Shown here: positions 20,683-31,374 of the stretch, one piece after another
How positions within the stretch are numbered: the first letter of the stretch is position 1
Layout of the letters: every line of letters starts with the position of its first letter
Source of the DNA: Lasioglossum baleicum
Taxonomy: Eukaryota > Arthropoda > Insecta > Hymenoptera > Halictidae
Direction: 5' to 3'
Length of the DNA: 64,000 nucleotides
Assembly: GCF_051020765.1 (NCBI RefSeq)
Contig: NC_134930.1
Span: 1,426,001 to 1,490,000 of the forward strand
Program-made: the position numbers and the translations under genes
The notes under the pieces: generated by a model
The model's database searches: none
What the model saw: only the letters and a program-made list of their open reading frames with translations
Told to the model about the DNA's origin: nothing

Positions 20683-22344
20683 CACAGTGGGTCAGAAACC
20701 GATCTTTTTGGACAAAAATCTGCCGACAACTCAGTTTTCCATCGATTCAATTGGAATTTTTTTTAAATGTTCGTGCAGAACTATACTTTGATGACATGCT
20801 ACGCGAAAATCATTAACTGTTACAATCAAGAATCCTTATCTACAAAGCCCAATAACTCCGATACTTGATCCGCCCATACCATAAATTTACGTGGTCCAAA
20901 CTTTCTTTAGAAAAGCCGAATCAGTTGCTGCAGTGACTGGATTAAACGCGGTTATTATCACAAGATTGCATAACATTCTTTAGGTAATTACATGTGACAA
21001 GAAAGCTGATTCTGTGAAATTCAAAGAATATTGTTCAGAGACGACTAAATTGTGCATTAAAATTTTTCCATGGTATAAACTACCTCCATCAGTTCATAAG
21101 GTACTGCAACATGGCAAAGTGAAGTACTTGCTACATTTGATTTGCCAATTGGTTTATATTCAGAAGAACCACAAGAGGCAAATAATAAAGTCTTCAGGAA
21201 ATCACGACTGAAAACTCCCGAATGTGATGCCGCAATAAGACAAATATAGATATTATACGGCATATGTTATTATCATCCGATCCACTTATAAGCTCTCTAA
21301 GAATAAAGGACGGCAAGCACAAGGAAGTTCTTTCTCAAGAAGCGAAAATGCTGCTATTGGATCAATAAATTAATGGTAAGTCTCATAAGTGCCGAATGTA
21401 ATTCTATTCTATTGGTAATAGTCAGGGCCAGATTTTCAGTTTAAAATTTTGCGGTTTTGGGGTAAGGGTTAAGAAGTGTTGGCAACTCAGCTGGGACATG
21501 CAAATTTATGGTATGGGCGGATCAAGTATCGGAGTTATTGGACTTTGTAGATAAGGATTCTTGATTGTGACAGTTAACGATTTTTGCGCAGCATGTCATC
21601 AAAGTATAGTTCTTCACGAACATTTAAAAAAAAATTCCAGTTGAATCGATGAAAAGCTGATTTTTCGGCAGATTTTTGTCCAAAAAGATCGGTTTCTAGC
21701 AGTTCACGCCTATTTCACCATTATTTTAACAATAAAGACCACATTAAATATGTCGTTGGATTCATCTTGGCGTCAGTTGTAACATTATTGAGTAAAAAAT
21801 ATATAGTTATAAATAAATAATTAAGGTGACCACAATTTTTTATCAAAAAAATTATTGACTTTTTTTGTATTGTAGAAGACTGTGTACTGATTACTCTTTG
21901 TAGGAAACATATTTTTGTCACACCACACGAATCGACACGAATGAGAACTTTATCCCTTGTCAAATATGAAAAACTTCGACGATTTTCCTTACAATTAGTA
22001 GACTAAATATTTTTTTTATAATAAATTATGAACAATAATGTTTAGTTCCTGGTACGTTCTCAACATAGATATACATACTTCATATAAAAAAAATTGGCCA
22101 CTTAATCTTCGGTACAGAAGAACACCGTTATGAAGAAAAGGATTTTTTTCGGTGATAAATTGTATCTGAAAATGTTTGATTTTTGAACGCTTATTGTGAC
22201 GAGAGTTTTTAATAACTGTAATTATTATTATCGTTTTCGAATGTAATGGACATTTAAGTAACATTGTACATTCGTTAAAAATCGATATGTGGACTTTGAT
22301 TTTTTAGCTCATGAACAGCTAGCGCGTCGATCTGGCCCACTGTG
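20683..22344. mobile_element. T5/T6a: composite Transib-type element with two intact outer ends
   Basis: Left end CACAGTGGGTCAGAAACC follows CGGCG (20678-20682). Right end GGCCCACTGTG at 22334-22344 is followed by CGGAG and then CGGCG. Inside, T5 has long inverted arms (20683-20900 against about 21490-21696) around a transposase remnant. Its right tip is missing and runs directly into a second family, T6 (from about 21697), whose left tip is also missing. The join is at TTTCTAGC. The T6 part matches the inverted element ending at 34278. Confidence 0.75.
20898..21368 (+). pseudogene. Transib/RAG1-like transposase, C-terminal remnant
   Basis: Three reading frames in succession give the C-terminal catalytic region of a Transib-type transposase. 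First, FRKAESVAAVTGLNAVIITR (about 20904-20963) and KFKEYCSETTKLC with FPWYKLPPSVHKVLQHG (21014-21125). Second, in a shifted frame, LPIGLYSEEPQEANNK with FRKSR (21142-21249). Third, LLSSDPLISSLR ending in TAA (21258-21368). In this family, and in RAG1, an acidic helix with a catalytic Glu lies in the segment SEExxEAxNK, followed by a basic stretch. The fragment therefore covers the part that holds the third catalytic acid. It is broken by at least two frameshifts and one stop. It sits between the inverted arms of T5, whose tips carry CACAGTG. I place it from memory of the family; a profile search would settle it. Confidence 0.72.
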
Positions 22345-22582
22345 CGGAGCGGCGTTTCATTGTTCATAATTTATTATAAAAAAAAATATTTAGTCAACTA
22401 TGGAAAGTCGTAAAAGTTTTTCACCTTTGACAAGGGATAAAGTTGTCATTCGTGTCGATTCGTGTGTTCTAACAAAGTGGAACATTTTCGGCAAGATCTC
22501 CTCTGAAAGTCCATGCAAAATTCAGATCCCAACTAATCCCAAGTCCGAAGTTATGATATTCTAAAGCGTCACGTGACACGCG
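22345..22582. other. Short spacer between Transib ends
   Basis: Contains CGGAGCGGCG next to T6a. Positions 22366-22455 contain near-inverse fragments of T6a (for example around AAAGTTTTTCACCTTTGACAAGGG). No gene. Confidence 0.45.
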
Positions 22583-22783
22583 CACAGTGGGGAGTTCGAT
22601 CGAAATCGTGGCCAAGATAGGAAGGAGTACTACAAGTTTTAATTCAAAATTGATACTATGAGGTTTTTCGGGTCGCTGGTTATAAATTTGATGTCAAAAG
22701 TACAAAAACAAAATGGCGGATGCCATATGCTTTACTTTCTGTTGTCTTTTTATTTTCTGTTCACTTTATTACCTGTAATATTA
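22583..22783. mobile_element. T8: left end of another Transib-type element
   Basis: CACAGTGGGGAGTTCGATCG is preceded by ACGCG. No matching right end is found before the window changes character at about 23740, so the element is truncated or its end is lost. The palindromic array that follows probably belongs to it. Confidence 0.5.
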
Positions 22784-23732
22784 ATCCCAACAAAAACATT
22801 CTGTAAACAGGAGCCAAGTTCTTATGGCCGTAAAAAGTTGTGAGATGAAACAAAATACGGCCAAGTTCGTTAGCTGAGAAATACCTCCTGCAATACTGAA
22901 AAAAGCGTTTGTAAAAATTAGTTTAAAAGAACGCTATTTAATTTTTAATGAATTACATGGAGGGCTAAATTATTCAAACTTGGCCGCTACCTAACACCTT
23001 TTATGGTCATTGGTTTAAAAAATAACGGCCAAGTTCGTTAGCTTAGAAATACCTCTTGCAATACTGAAAAAAGCGTTTGTAAAAATTAGTTAAAAAGAAC
23101 GCTATTTAATATTTAAAGAGTCACATGGAGGGCAAAATTATTCAAACTTGGCCGCTACTCTTTAAACCAATGACCATAAAAGGTGTTAGGTGGCGGCCAA
23201 GTTTGAATAATTTAGCCCTCCATGTGACTCTTTAAATATTAAATAGCGTTCTTTTTAACTAATTTTTACAAACGCTTTTTTCAGTATTGCAAGAGGTATT
23301 TCTAAGCTAACGAACTTGGCCGTTATTTTTTAAACCAATGACCATAAAAGGTGTTAGGTAGCGGCCAAGTTTGAATAATTTAGCCCTCCATGTAATTCAT
23401 TAAAAATTAAATAGCGTTCTTTTTAACTAATTTTTACAAACGCTTTTTTCAGTATTGCAAGAGGTATTTCTAATCTAACGAACTTGGCCGTTATTTTGTA
23501 AACCAATGACCATAAAAGGTGTTAGGTAGCGGCCAAGTTTGAATAATTTAGCCCTCCATGTAATTCATTAAAAATTAAATAGCGTTCTTTTAAACTAATT
23601 TTTACAAACGCTTTTTTCAGTATTGCAAGAGGTATTTCTCAGCTAACGAACTTGGCCGTATTTTGTTTCATCTCACGACTTTTTACGGCCATAACAACTT
23701 GGCTCCTGTTTACAGAATGTTTTTGTTGGGAT
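22784..23732. repeat. Palindromic array of 168-bp monomers
   Basis: Two inverted units (about 22850-23163) face three direct units starting at 23164, 23332 and 23500, exactly 168 bp apart. Each unit contains AACTTGGCCGTTATTTT, AAACCAATGACCATAAAAGG and GTTTGAATAATTTAGCCC. The outer flanks also pair: ATCCCAACAAAAACATTC at 22784 against its inverse ending at 23732. The outermost units share variants (TTTAAAAGAACG, CAGCTAACG), which are not in the inner ones, so the inverted pairing is ordered. Confidence 0.85.
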
Positions 23733-23795
23733 TTCATCACTTTTTGTTGAAATTTCATCAATTATCAAGTTTATGGTTATTATTACTCTTATCCC

Positions 23796-24165
23796 TGATG
23801 TGCTTTAGGTTAAGCCTTTTGAAAATTTCGTTATTTTTTCGGTAGGACGCACCGTTTCCGAGATACAGCCATTTTTTAATTTTTATTTCTTTTCTTTTTT
23901 TCGAAAAATCGAAAGACCACATACGTCATGTGGTTGGGCATACCCGATATGCCTTCCGTACGGTTTTTCGAATATTTCGTTATTTTTGCGATAGGACGCA
24001 CCGTTCCCGAGATGCAGCAATTTTTTAATTTAAAAAAAAAACAAAAGGCTACATACGTCATGTGGTTGGGCATACCCTACATGCTTTGGGTTAAGCCGTT
24101 TGAAAATTTCGTTATTTTTGCGGTAGGACGCACCGTTCCCGAGATACAGCCATTTTCTATATGTT
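23796..24165 (+). repeat. Three tandem units of about 130-150 bp
   Basis: GTTATTTTTNCGGTAGGACGC followed by ACCGTTYCCGAGATACAGCC occurs near 23829, 23979 and 24110. ACATACGTCATGTGGTTGGGC lies between units. Non-coding. Confidence 0.7.
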
Positions 24166-24332
24166 CTATCCTACGTACCTATTTCGTAATGTTTTTTTTC
24201 AATACCACCCCTTTAAGGTGTAAAATTTCAAACTTTGACAATTATTCCTTCGATGGTTTGTTATGGTAGACCTGTGTGCCAAATTTCAAGCTTGTAGGTC
24301 AATGGGAAGTACCCAAAAGGTTTTGATGATCT

Positions 24333-24401
24333 GTCAGTCAGTCAGTCAGTCAGTCAGTCAGTCAGTCAGTCAGTCAGTCAGTCAGTCAGTCAGTCAGTCA
24401 G
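24333..24401 (+). repeat. (CAGT)n microsatellite
   Basis: About 17 tandem copies of the tetranucleotide. Confidence 0.97.
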
Positions 24402-24821
24402 TGACAAATTTAACGATTTTTGAGGTCCTATATCTCGGAACCTATTAATGTTGGAAGATTAATGTTTTGTCAATATTGAGACATGATAGCATTTAACAAC
24501 TGTACGAAATTACATCTCTCCATCTGCCTCCAGTGTCGAGTTATAAGCCTCTAAAAAACGGCTAAATTGTTTCGTGTAAAAGGTGGTAGTGCAAGAACTT
24601 GGCTGGTGCACTACCGTGCACTTAGATGTATTTTTTTGAACATTTGAATACAGGTAGTGTGTATCCAATTATAATTTTTATGTATTTTCTGTAAATTACA
24701 GTTTTTAAACCAATAACCAGTAATCTGTAAAAAATGTATTTCGATCATGAGTAGGTCTATTGTAGGTCTATAGTTACATTACGTTGTTTTACAAAAATAT
24801 ATGATATATATTATATGTAAT
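24402..24821. other. AT-rich flank of BEL-2
   Basis: No gene or clear repeat. The last bases ATATT (24822-24826) are the BEL-2 target duplication. Confidence 0.5.
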
Positions 24822-24826
24822 ATATT

Positions 24827-25315
24827 TGTTCGAGATTCAAAGTAAGAAGTTTACCGGTCGATGCGAGACACGGATAAACATCGCGCGACACTTGGTTTTT
24901 ACGTCGAGTCAGCGGTGCGTAGAGCCCGCTGTTATTGTTTCAACGTTCGTAACGTCTCGCATCGACCGTAAATCACCTTACTTTGAATTTCGAAACAATC
25001 GATTCGATGAGCGATCCACGCCAATCGCGTGACACCACCTCGGCCGACGCGACGGTTATTTAGGGACCCTCCTGCGTCGGAGGAGTCATTCCTCGCGATA
25101 CCTCACATGTAACCAGCATCCAAGTTTCTTTGTATTATCGCGCCTTGCTCGAACGACAAATAAAAGTGAATTGTCACCTTCAAGACTTTCAATTACTCAA
25201 TCTATTCTCGCGAGTTTCCTCGTTCGTATCATTTTCCCGGTCTCTTGTCTCCGCGCGCCCAAATCTGGGCGATCCCGGCGCCCCGGCATTTCCATCTAAA
25301 GTCGAAGCCGAAACA
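24827..25315 (+). repeat. BEL-2 5' LTR
   Basis: 489 bp, TG to CA. Its first 171 bp (24827-24997) form an inverted repeat: TGTTCGAGATTCAAAGTAAG at one end and CTTACTTTGAATTTCGAAACA-like sequence at the other. A similar stand-alone unit lies at 47198-47378. Confidence 0.93.
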
Positions 25316-25316
25316 T

Positions 25317-25332
25317 TGGTCCTTCGAGCCGG
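25317..25332 (+). other. BEL-2 primer-binding site
   Basis: TGGTCCTTCGAGCCGG one base after the 5' LTR; identical to the BEL-1 site. Confidence 0.82.
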
Positions 25333-25383
25333 ATCGCGGAAAAGAGAACTGGGAGTATCTCGTGACCTGCAAGATTCTCGACC

Positions 25384-28300
25384 ATGGCGGACGCACTCGC
25401 GGGTCAGCTCCAAACGAAACGAGGCATCGACAACGCCCTGGCCAACCTCCGGAAGCTGGGGAAGGAAAAGTGGACCAAAACGACGCTGAGAACGAGAATC
25501 GTCCATCTCCAGGAGCAGTGGCGGAAGTTCGATGCAGTCAACGCGCGCCTTCGCGCTGCCGCGTCGTCAGCGGACCAGGCTCAGATCCCATACTTTTCTG
25601 AGGACCAGTTCGAGCAAACGGAGGAAACCTATTTGGAGACCTTGTCCTTCATGACGACTCTGCTCGACAACTTGACCAGCGCCACAGTAAGTCCCACCTC
25701 AAACCCTAGCGCCGAAGTTTCAATGGCGGTACCGGCCGATCAACTTCCCCGTCTCGACTTGCCCGAATTCAATGGCCAGTACGCGGACTGGGAATCGTTT
25801 CGCGACCGTTTCATATCTCTCATAATTAAGAACGACACGCTTCACGATGTATCGCGCCTCCACTACCTTCTCTCTTCTCTCACGGGTAAAGCGCTCGCCT
25901 ATATTAAACAGATTCCCGTCACCGAAAATAACTTTCAAATTGCATGGGCGACCTTGACCACGCGCTACCAAAATCCGCGACGTCTTGTAACCGCCCACCT
26001 TCAAAAATTGTACGATATTCCCGCACTTTCTCGCGAGTCGGCAGACGACCTCCTCGCACTTCGCGACAGCGTCTGCATCATCCGCGCGTCGCTCCAGAAT
26101 CTCAACCGGAAGCCGGAAGATCTCTGGAACGATATTCTTGTCCATCTAGTATCCCAGAAGTTAGACGACACAACGCGACGGGCTTGGAAATTAAAAATCA
26201 GCGACGATGTCACGCCTCCGTCCTTCGACACGTTGTCCAATTTCATCGACTCCCGCGTGCGTGGACTTGAAGAATTCGCGGAGAGTGTGTCCACTAACTC
26301 CTCGATGCACCCTGTCGCGACCACCGAATCGATCGACGATACGTCGCATGTGCATGCCGTCACCGCGATCAAGCGACCATCTCCACCGTGTCCAGTGTGT
26401 CAAGCTCCTCATTTCTTCAGTGCATGCCCGAAATTCGCTGCGAAACACCCTCGCGACCGTCGCGAGCTCGTACATAAATTCAAGCGCTGCTTCAACTGTC
26501 TAAGCCATGCGCATCTCAGTCGGGATTGTACTAGCAAGTTTTCGTGTCGCCTGTGTCACCGACGACACCATTCGCTCCTACACGAAGACGAGATACCGGC
26601 GGAAAACCCTACTCCCCCTTCGGCCGTGAATTCTGAGGTGAACGCTCACCTCGTGTCCACCATCGCGGAACCGAGCACCACGGTATTGTTAGCCACCGCC
26701 CTCGTCAAGATAAGCGTTCCGTCCGGTCGTTGCGTGACCATCCGAGCCCTGATTGACCAAGGCTCTGAAACCAGCTTTATCACGGAAGCGATGGCGCATC
26801 TTCTGCGTGCGAAACGCACCCGCGTCACCACCTCGATCTCGGCTGTCGGTGGCATCCACGCCGGCACCGTGCGTCACGCGGTGCAGCTCCAAGTTGCTCA
26901 CCGATCGTCCGCGACTCCCGCAATATCAACCATCGCGCTCGTGCTCCCTGCGCTTTCAACATACGCGCCGAAACGTATCCGAGATTCCCAAGCTCTAGCG
27001 CACCTCGCAAACTTAGAATGGGCCGACCCCGATCCGTCAAGCCGGGCCGAAATTCACCTCCTTCTGGGCGCGGACGTCTACCACAGCCTAATCCTTCACG
27101 GCGTGCGTAAAGGTCCCCACGGACTACCAGTAGCGCAAGAAACGGTATTTGGGTGGGTCATTTCCGGACCCATCGCGTGTCAGGCACCAGAGGCAGCTAC
27201 CTCCAGCGCGACCCGTAGTCAACCTCTCGATTGCTCCACCATCACAATGCACCATTGCATTCACGACGACACTCTCTCCCACGAGCTCAAACGATTTTGG
27301 GAACTTGAAGAGATTCCCCGTCGCGCTCTCCTTACCCCGGACGGAGAACAGTGCGAGTCACACTTCCGCGCGCACACCACCCGCACTGCCGACGGTCGGT
27401 ACGTGGTTCGTCTTCCGTTCCTAACTGGACCTCCCATAAATATCGGGAAATCACGCCCTTTAGCGGAACAAATCCACCGCTCGCTGCAGAGAAAATTCCA
27501 CCGGCAGCCCACCCTCGCCTCGGAATATCAAGCGTTTCTTCACGAGTACGAGAAACTCGGCCATATGCGTCGCGCACCCCCTTCCTCCCCGTCGTCGACG
27601 CAATTTGTTTATTTACCCCATCACCCTGTGTTTCGCGAAGGCAGCGCGACGACGCACCTCCGCGTTGTGTTCAACGCGTCCAGCATTAGCTCGAACGGAA
27701 CCTCCCTCAATGACCATCTGTTACCCGGTCCCAAGTTACAAGCTGATCTGTCCTCCGTCCTACTTCGGTGGCGTAATTTTCGGTACGTCTACACCGCCGA
27801 TATCGCGAAGATGTATCGCCAAATCCTCATCGATGCCCGCGACCTCGACTATCAGAGGATTCTTTGGAAAGAATTCCCCAGCGACGAGCCCAACCCCTAC
27901 CAGCTGCTAACCGTCACTTACGGAATGACCTGCGCTCCGTTCCTCGCCCTTCGAGTATTACAGCAACTCAGCGAGGACGAAGGCTCTCAATTTCCCCTAG
28001 CTCGTCCCATCCTACGATCTAACATTTACGTCGATGACGTATTATTCGGCGGCGACGATATCCCTTCTCTACGCCGATCTCGCGATCAGCTAAATGGTTT
28101 ATTGCAACGCGGTCGTTTAAGACTCCGGAAATGGGCAAGCAACCATCCCGAACTCCTCACCGATATGGATCCGGCGGATCACGGCCTTGCGTGTTCGAAA
28201 TTCCTCGCACCCGACGATGAGGTCAAAATTCTAGGAGTAAGTTGGAATCCGTCTCGCGACGCTTTCCAATTCCAAGTCTTGATTTCCGATACACCTCCCT

Positions 28301-28512
28301 CCACGAAACGGACGATTCTATCTACGATCGCGAAACTCTATGATCCTTTGGGCTGGGTCACCCCTGCCATCATTTCCGCCAAGATTCTCATTCAGGACCT
28401 ATGGCGCCTTCGAATCGAGTGGGACACTCCGATATCCGGCCCCGCACTCGATCGCTGGACCGCGATCTATACTCGCCTACCGTCGCTCACTCAAGTACAA
28501 ATTCCTCGATGA
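25384..28512 (+). pseudogene. gag-pol: BEL-2 Gag-Pol: Gag, zinc knuckles, protease, reverse transcriptase
   Basis: A 1042-codon frame with ATG at 25384 in good context (ACCATGG). In order: Gag with LPEFNGQYADWESFRDRF (residues about 119-138); three zinc knuckles near residues 335 (CPVCQAPHFFSAC), 368 (CFNCLSHAHLSRDC) and 388 (CRLCHRRHH); the A17-type protease motif ALIDQGSETSFI near 455-466; LLLGADVYHSLI and ETVFGWVISG; then reverse transcriptase with YVDD at about residue 882. It ends at TGA (28510-28512), where homology and frame continue directly into RNase H. The stop is therefore a mutation, probably from TGG (Trp). This frame supplies what BEL-1 has lost. Confidence 0.94.
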
Positions 28513-29778
28513 ACCGGCTACTCTCCGTCCAACTCTCACATCGAGTTTCATGGATTCGCGGACGCATCCAACATAGCATACGCCGCCGTCATCTATGCTC
28601 GGTGCATCTCCACGACAGGCCAAATCACCCTATCACTACTCGCAGGCAAGTCCAAGGTCGCGCCCCTCACCCCTGTGACAGTTCCGCGTCTCGAGCTGCA
28701 AGCAGCCGCGCTCTTGGCGCGTCTCATGACATTCGTCCTTTCGTCGCTTCCGAACACCAGCGCCTCGTGTTTCTGTTGGACGGATTCAACCGTCGTGCTA
28801 GCATGGCTACATTCGCACCCATCCAAGTGGAAAACTTATGTGGCCAATCGCGTCGCGGATATCCAGACTCGACTTCCAAAAGCAGAGTGGCGGCATGTGC
28901 CTACCGCCGACAATCCAGCCGACTGCAGTTCCCGCGGTCTCCTGAGCGACGATCTCCTCAAACATCAGATGTGGTGGCACGGACCAAAATGGCTCGAACT
29001 CGACGCCTCCGCATGGCCATCTCAGGCACCCCTCCCGGAAAGTAACGATCTAACGGAAGTCAAAGCAGTGCACCACAACACGGTCCCCTCCTCAATCGAG
29101 TGGGACTTGGCCTCTCGATTCTCTAAATGGCCTAAACTCCTGCGAGTAACGGCCTATGTAATCAAGTTCGTCCGTCTCTGCCGTCGGGATTTCTCCGAGA
29201 CCACTAATCAAAAGCCCGGTCAGGCGCTCGCGACCTCGGACGTCTCCCAAGCTAGGCTCTTTTGGATCAAGCGCCTCCAATTCGAGGCATTCCCCGAAGA
29301 ACTTCGCGCGCTCCAACAAGCCCATGCGCCGTCGCCGAAGAGCCCTCTATTATCGCTCAGCCCATTCCTCGACGAGGATGGCATTATTCGGGTCGGAGGC
29401 CGATTGCAGCACACCTCCCTCGCCCACAGGGTAAAGCATCCGATTCTGCTTGCGCCGCATCCCCTCGTGCGCCTCCTCGTTGAGCAGATCCATGTCAGCA
29501 CGCTGCACGGCGGCGTGCAACTCACGTTACACACCCTTCGCCAAAACTATTGGCTCCTCCGCGCCCGAAACATTGTGAAATCTGTCATCCACTCGTGCAT
29601 CACATGCGTTCGGGAAAGAGCTGCCGTTCCCGAGCAAATCATGGGAAATTTACCTAAAGCCCGCGTATCCCCGCCAGCTCAAAGTTTCGCACACTGTGGT
29701 GTAGATTACGCCGGACCCTTCCAAGTCCGCGCCTCGGCCGGTCGCGGTATCACCTCGCGAAAAGCCTACATCGCATAG
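28513..29778 (+). pseudogene. pol: BEL-2 Pol: RNase H and integrase N-terminus
   Basis: Same frame as the preceding part. It carries HGFADASNIAYAAVIY, the RNase H block CWTDSTVVLAWL, the ADNPADCSSRG block, and the integrase zinc region HVSTLHGGVQ to CITCVRERA. It reaches the first catalytic Asp in VDYAGPF and then ends at TAG (29776-29778) in AYIA, where BEL-1 has ALFICM. A TTG-to-TAG change would explain it. Confidence 0.92.
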
Positions 29779-30013
29779 TTTATCTGCATGGCCACAAAAG
29801 CAATTCATCTGGAGCTAGCCGGCGATTACTCTACCCCCGCGTTTTTAAACGCCTACCTTCGATTTTGCTCCCGCCGTGGGCTGCCGGAAGCCGTTTACTC
29901 CGATAACGGAACTACTTTCGTAGGCGGGTGCCGTGAACTCGCCGCAGCGTATCGCGCCGCCGTAAGGGATCCGAATTTTTTAAATAAGACAGCCGCCGAT
30001 GGCACGACGTGGC
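29779..30013 (+). pseudogene. pol: BEL-2 integrase core, part 1
   Basis: Continues in frame with FICMATKAIHLEL, the second catalytic Asp in YSDNGTTF, and TTWHF. It is cut by the MITE target duplication at 30014-30021. Confidence 0.9.
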
Positions 30014-30021
30014 ACTTCATC

Positions 30022-30416
30022 TAGGGATTGCAATCCCGCGATGCGGGATCCCGCGTCATTAGTCCAGTCAACGAAAAATCGTTGAGGAAAATGGAAGGAA
30101 CACAATTTTTAATTTTGGGACTTTGTTTGGACTAGTTAGGAGGTAAACATACTAAAAGTCCCCACTCCTAGGAGGTGAGCGGGGTGCAGGGGGCACATAG
30201 TTTCCGAAATATAAGCAGAAACCCGAAAAAGGGATCTTCTACGTGCCCCCTGCACCCGCTCACCTCCTAGGAGTGGGGACTTTTAGTATGTTTACCTCCT
30301 AACTAGTCCAAACAAAGTCCCAAAGTTGAAAATTGTGTTCCTTCCATTTTCCTCTACGATTTTTCGTTGACTGGACTAATGACGCGGGATCCCGCATCGC
30401 GGGATTGCAATCCCTA
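30022..30416. mobile_element. hAT-type palindromic MITE, 395 bp
   Basis: Both ends carry TAGGGATTGCAATCCCGCG and its inverse; arms pair along nearly the whole length, around a short centre at 30200-30230. ACTTCATC flanks both sides (30014-30021 and 30417-30424), a perfect 8-bp duplication. This length and the TAGGG ends fit hAT. It interrupts the BEL-2 integrase. Confidence 0.88.
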
Positions 30417-30424
30417 ACTTCATC

Positions 30425-31012
30425 CCCCCATCGGCGCCGCATTTCGGGGGTTTATGGGAGGCGGGGGTCAAGAGCGTGAAACATCACCTCCGTCGCATCC
30501 TTGGCGAGCGCATGCTAACTTTCGAAGAGTTCTCAACACTTCTCTGCGCGATCGAAGCCTGCTTAAACTCTCGCCCCCTCGCATCGCTCACCGATACCCT
30601 CGACGACTACGAGGTCCTCACACCCGGGCATTTCCTCGTGGGATCGACACTCACGGTACCGCCAGAGCTCTCATATCTAGAAATTGGCGAAAACCGACTT
30701 TCCCGTTGGCAGCTAATTCGTCACACAGCAGAACGCTTCTGGAGGCTGTGGCAGGACGATTATATAAACACCCTGCAACAGCGCGGCAAGTGGCGGAAGC
30801 CGTACCCTCCCATCTCCACAGGGCAACTCATCCTTCTTAGGAACCCCACACTCCCCCCATGCAAGTGGGAACTTGGTCGTGTAATCCAGTTGCATCCCGG
30901 CGACGACGGTCACACTCGAGTCGTCACCGTCAAAACGGCAACGGCAACGCTAAAGCGACCTTTAGTGAAATTATGTTTATTACCCGTCCAAAGCGCATCG
31001 TCCACCCCATAG
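30425..31012 (+). pseudogene. pol: BEL-2 integrase core end and C-terminal domain
   Basis: Resumes with the PPSAPHFGGLWEAGVKSVK block holding the catalytic Glu. Then come LTFEEFSTLLCAIEACLNSRPL, PCKWELGRVIQLHPGDDG and a natural-looking TAG at 31010-31012. The closing domain matches BEL-1 closely. Confidence 0.91.
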
Positions 31013-31374
31013 ACGCAGCTCCGTTCGACCGTCGTCGCGCGTGTTCGTTCCGGGTCCCGTCTCCCTCGCTCCCCGCGCGCGAGTCAAACGATGCGATCTG
31101 ATGCGTCCCGTCACGGCGGGCGGCGCTCCCCATTGGTTTCCACGATCAACGTCAAAATCGCGCTTCTCAGAAACCGTTGCGACAAATAAAGCGAATCCGG
31201 CGACAGCGAGTCGCCTCTCGGGCGTGCGCTTCTGGTTCTAGCGTTAGTGACCATTGTACAACGCATTCCCTTTACTGTGAAGTCTCGCGGCTGTGCGAGG
31301 CCCGACCTTCGTAGTCATAGTGCGTGCGTGAAAGGCGTGCTTTGTTTCGAAACTGTGTTTCGAGGCGGGCGGTA
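31013..31374 (+). other. BEL-2 3' untranslated region and polypurine tract
   Basis: No gene. GAGGCGGGCGGTA at 31362-31374 abuts the 3' LTR and matches the BEL-1 tract. Confidence 0.6.

Noticed and set aside
22784..23732. CRISPR-like or multi-gene array
   Set aside because: Units are full tandem and inverted monomers with no spacers or coding frames.
24263..24448. Open frame with QSVS repeats
   Set aside because: It is simply the CAGT microsatellite read in frame.
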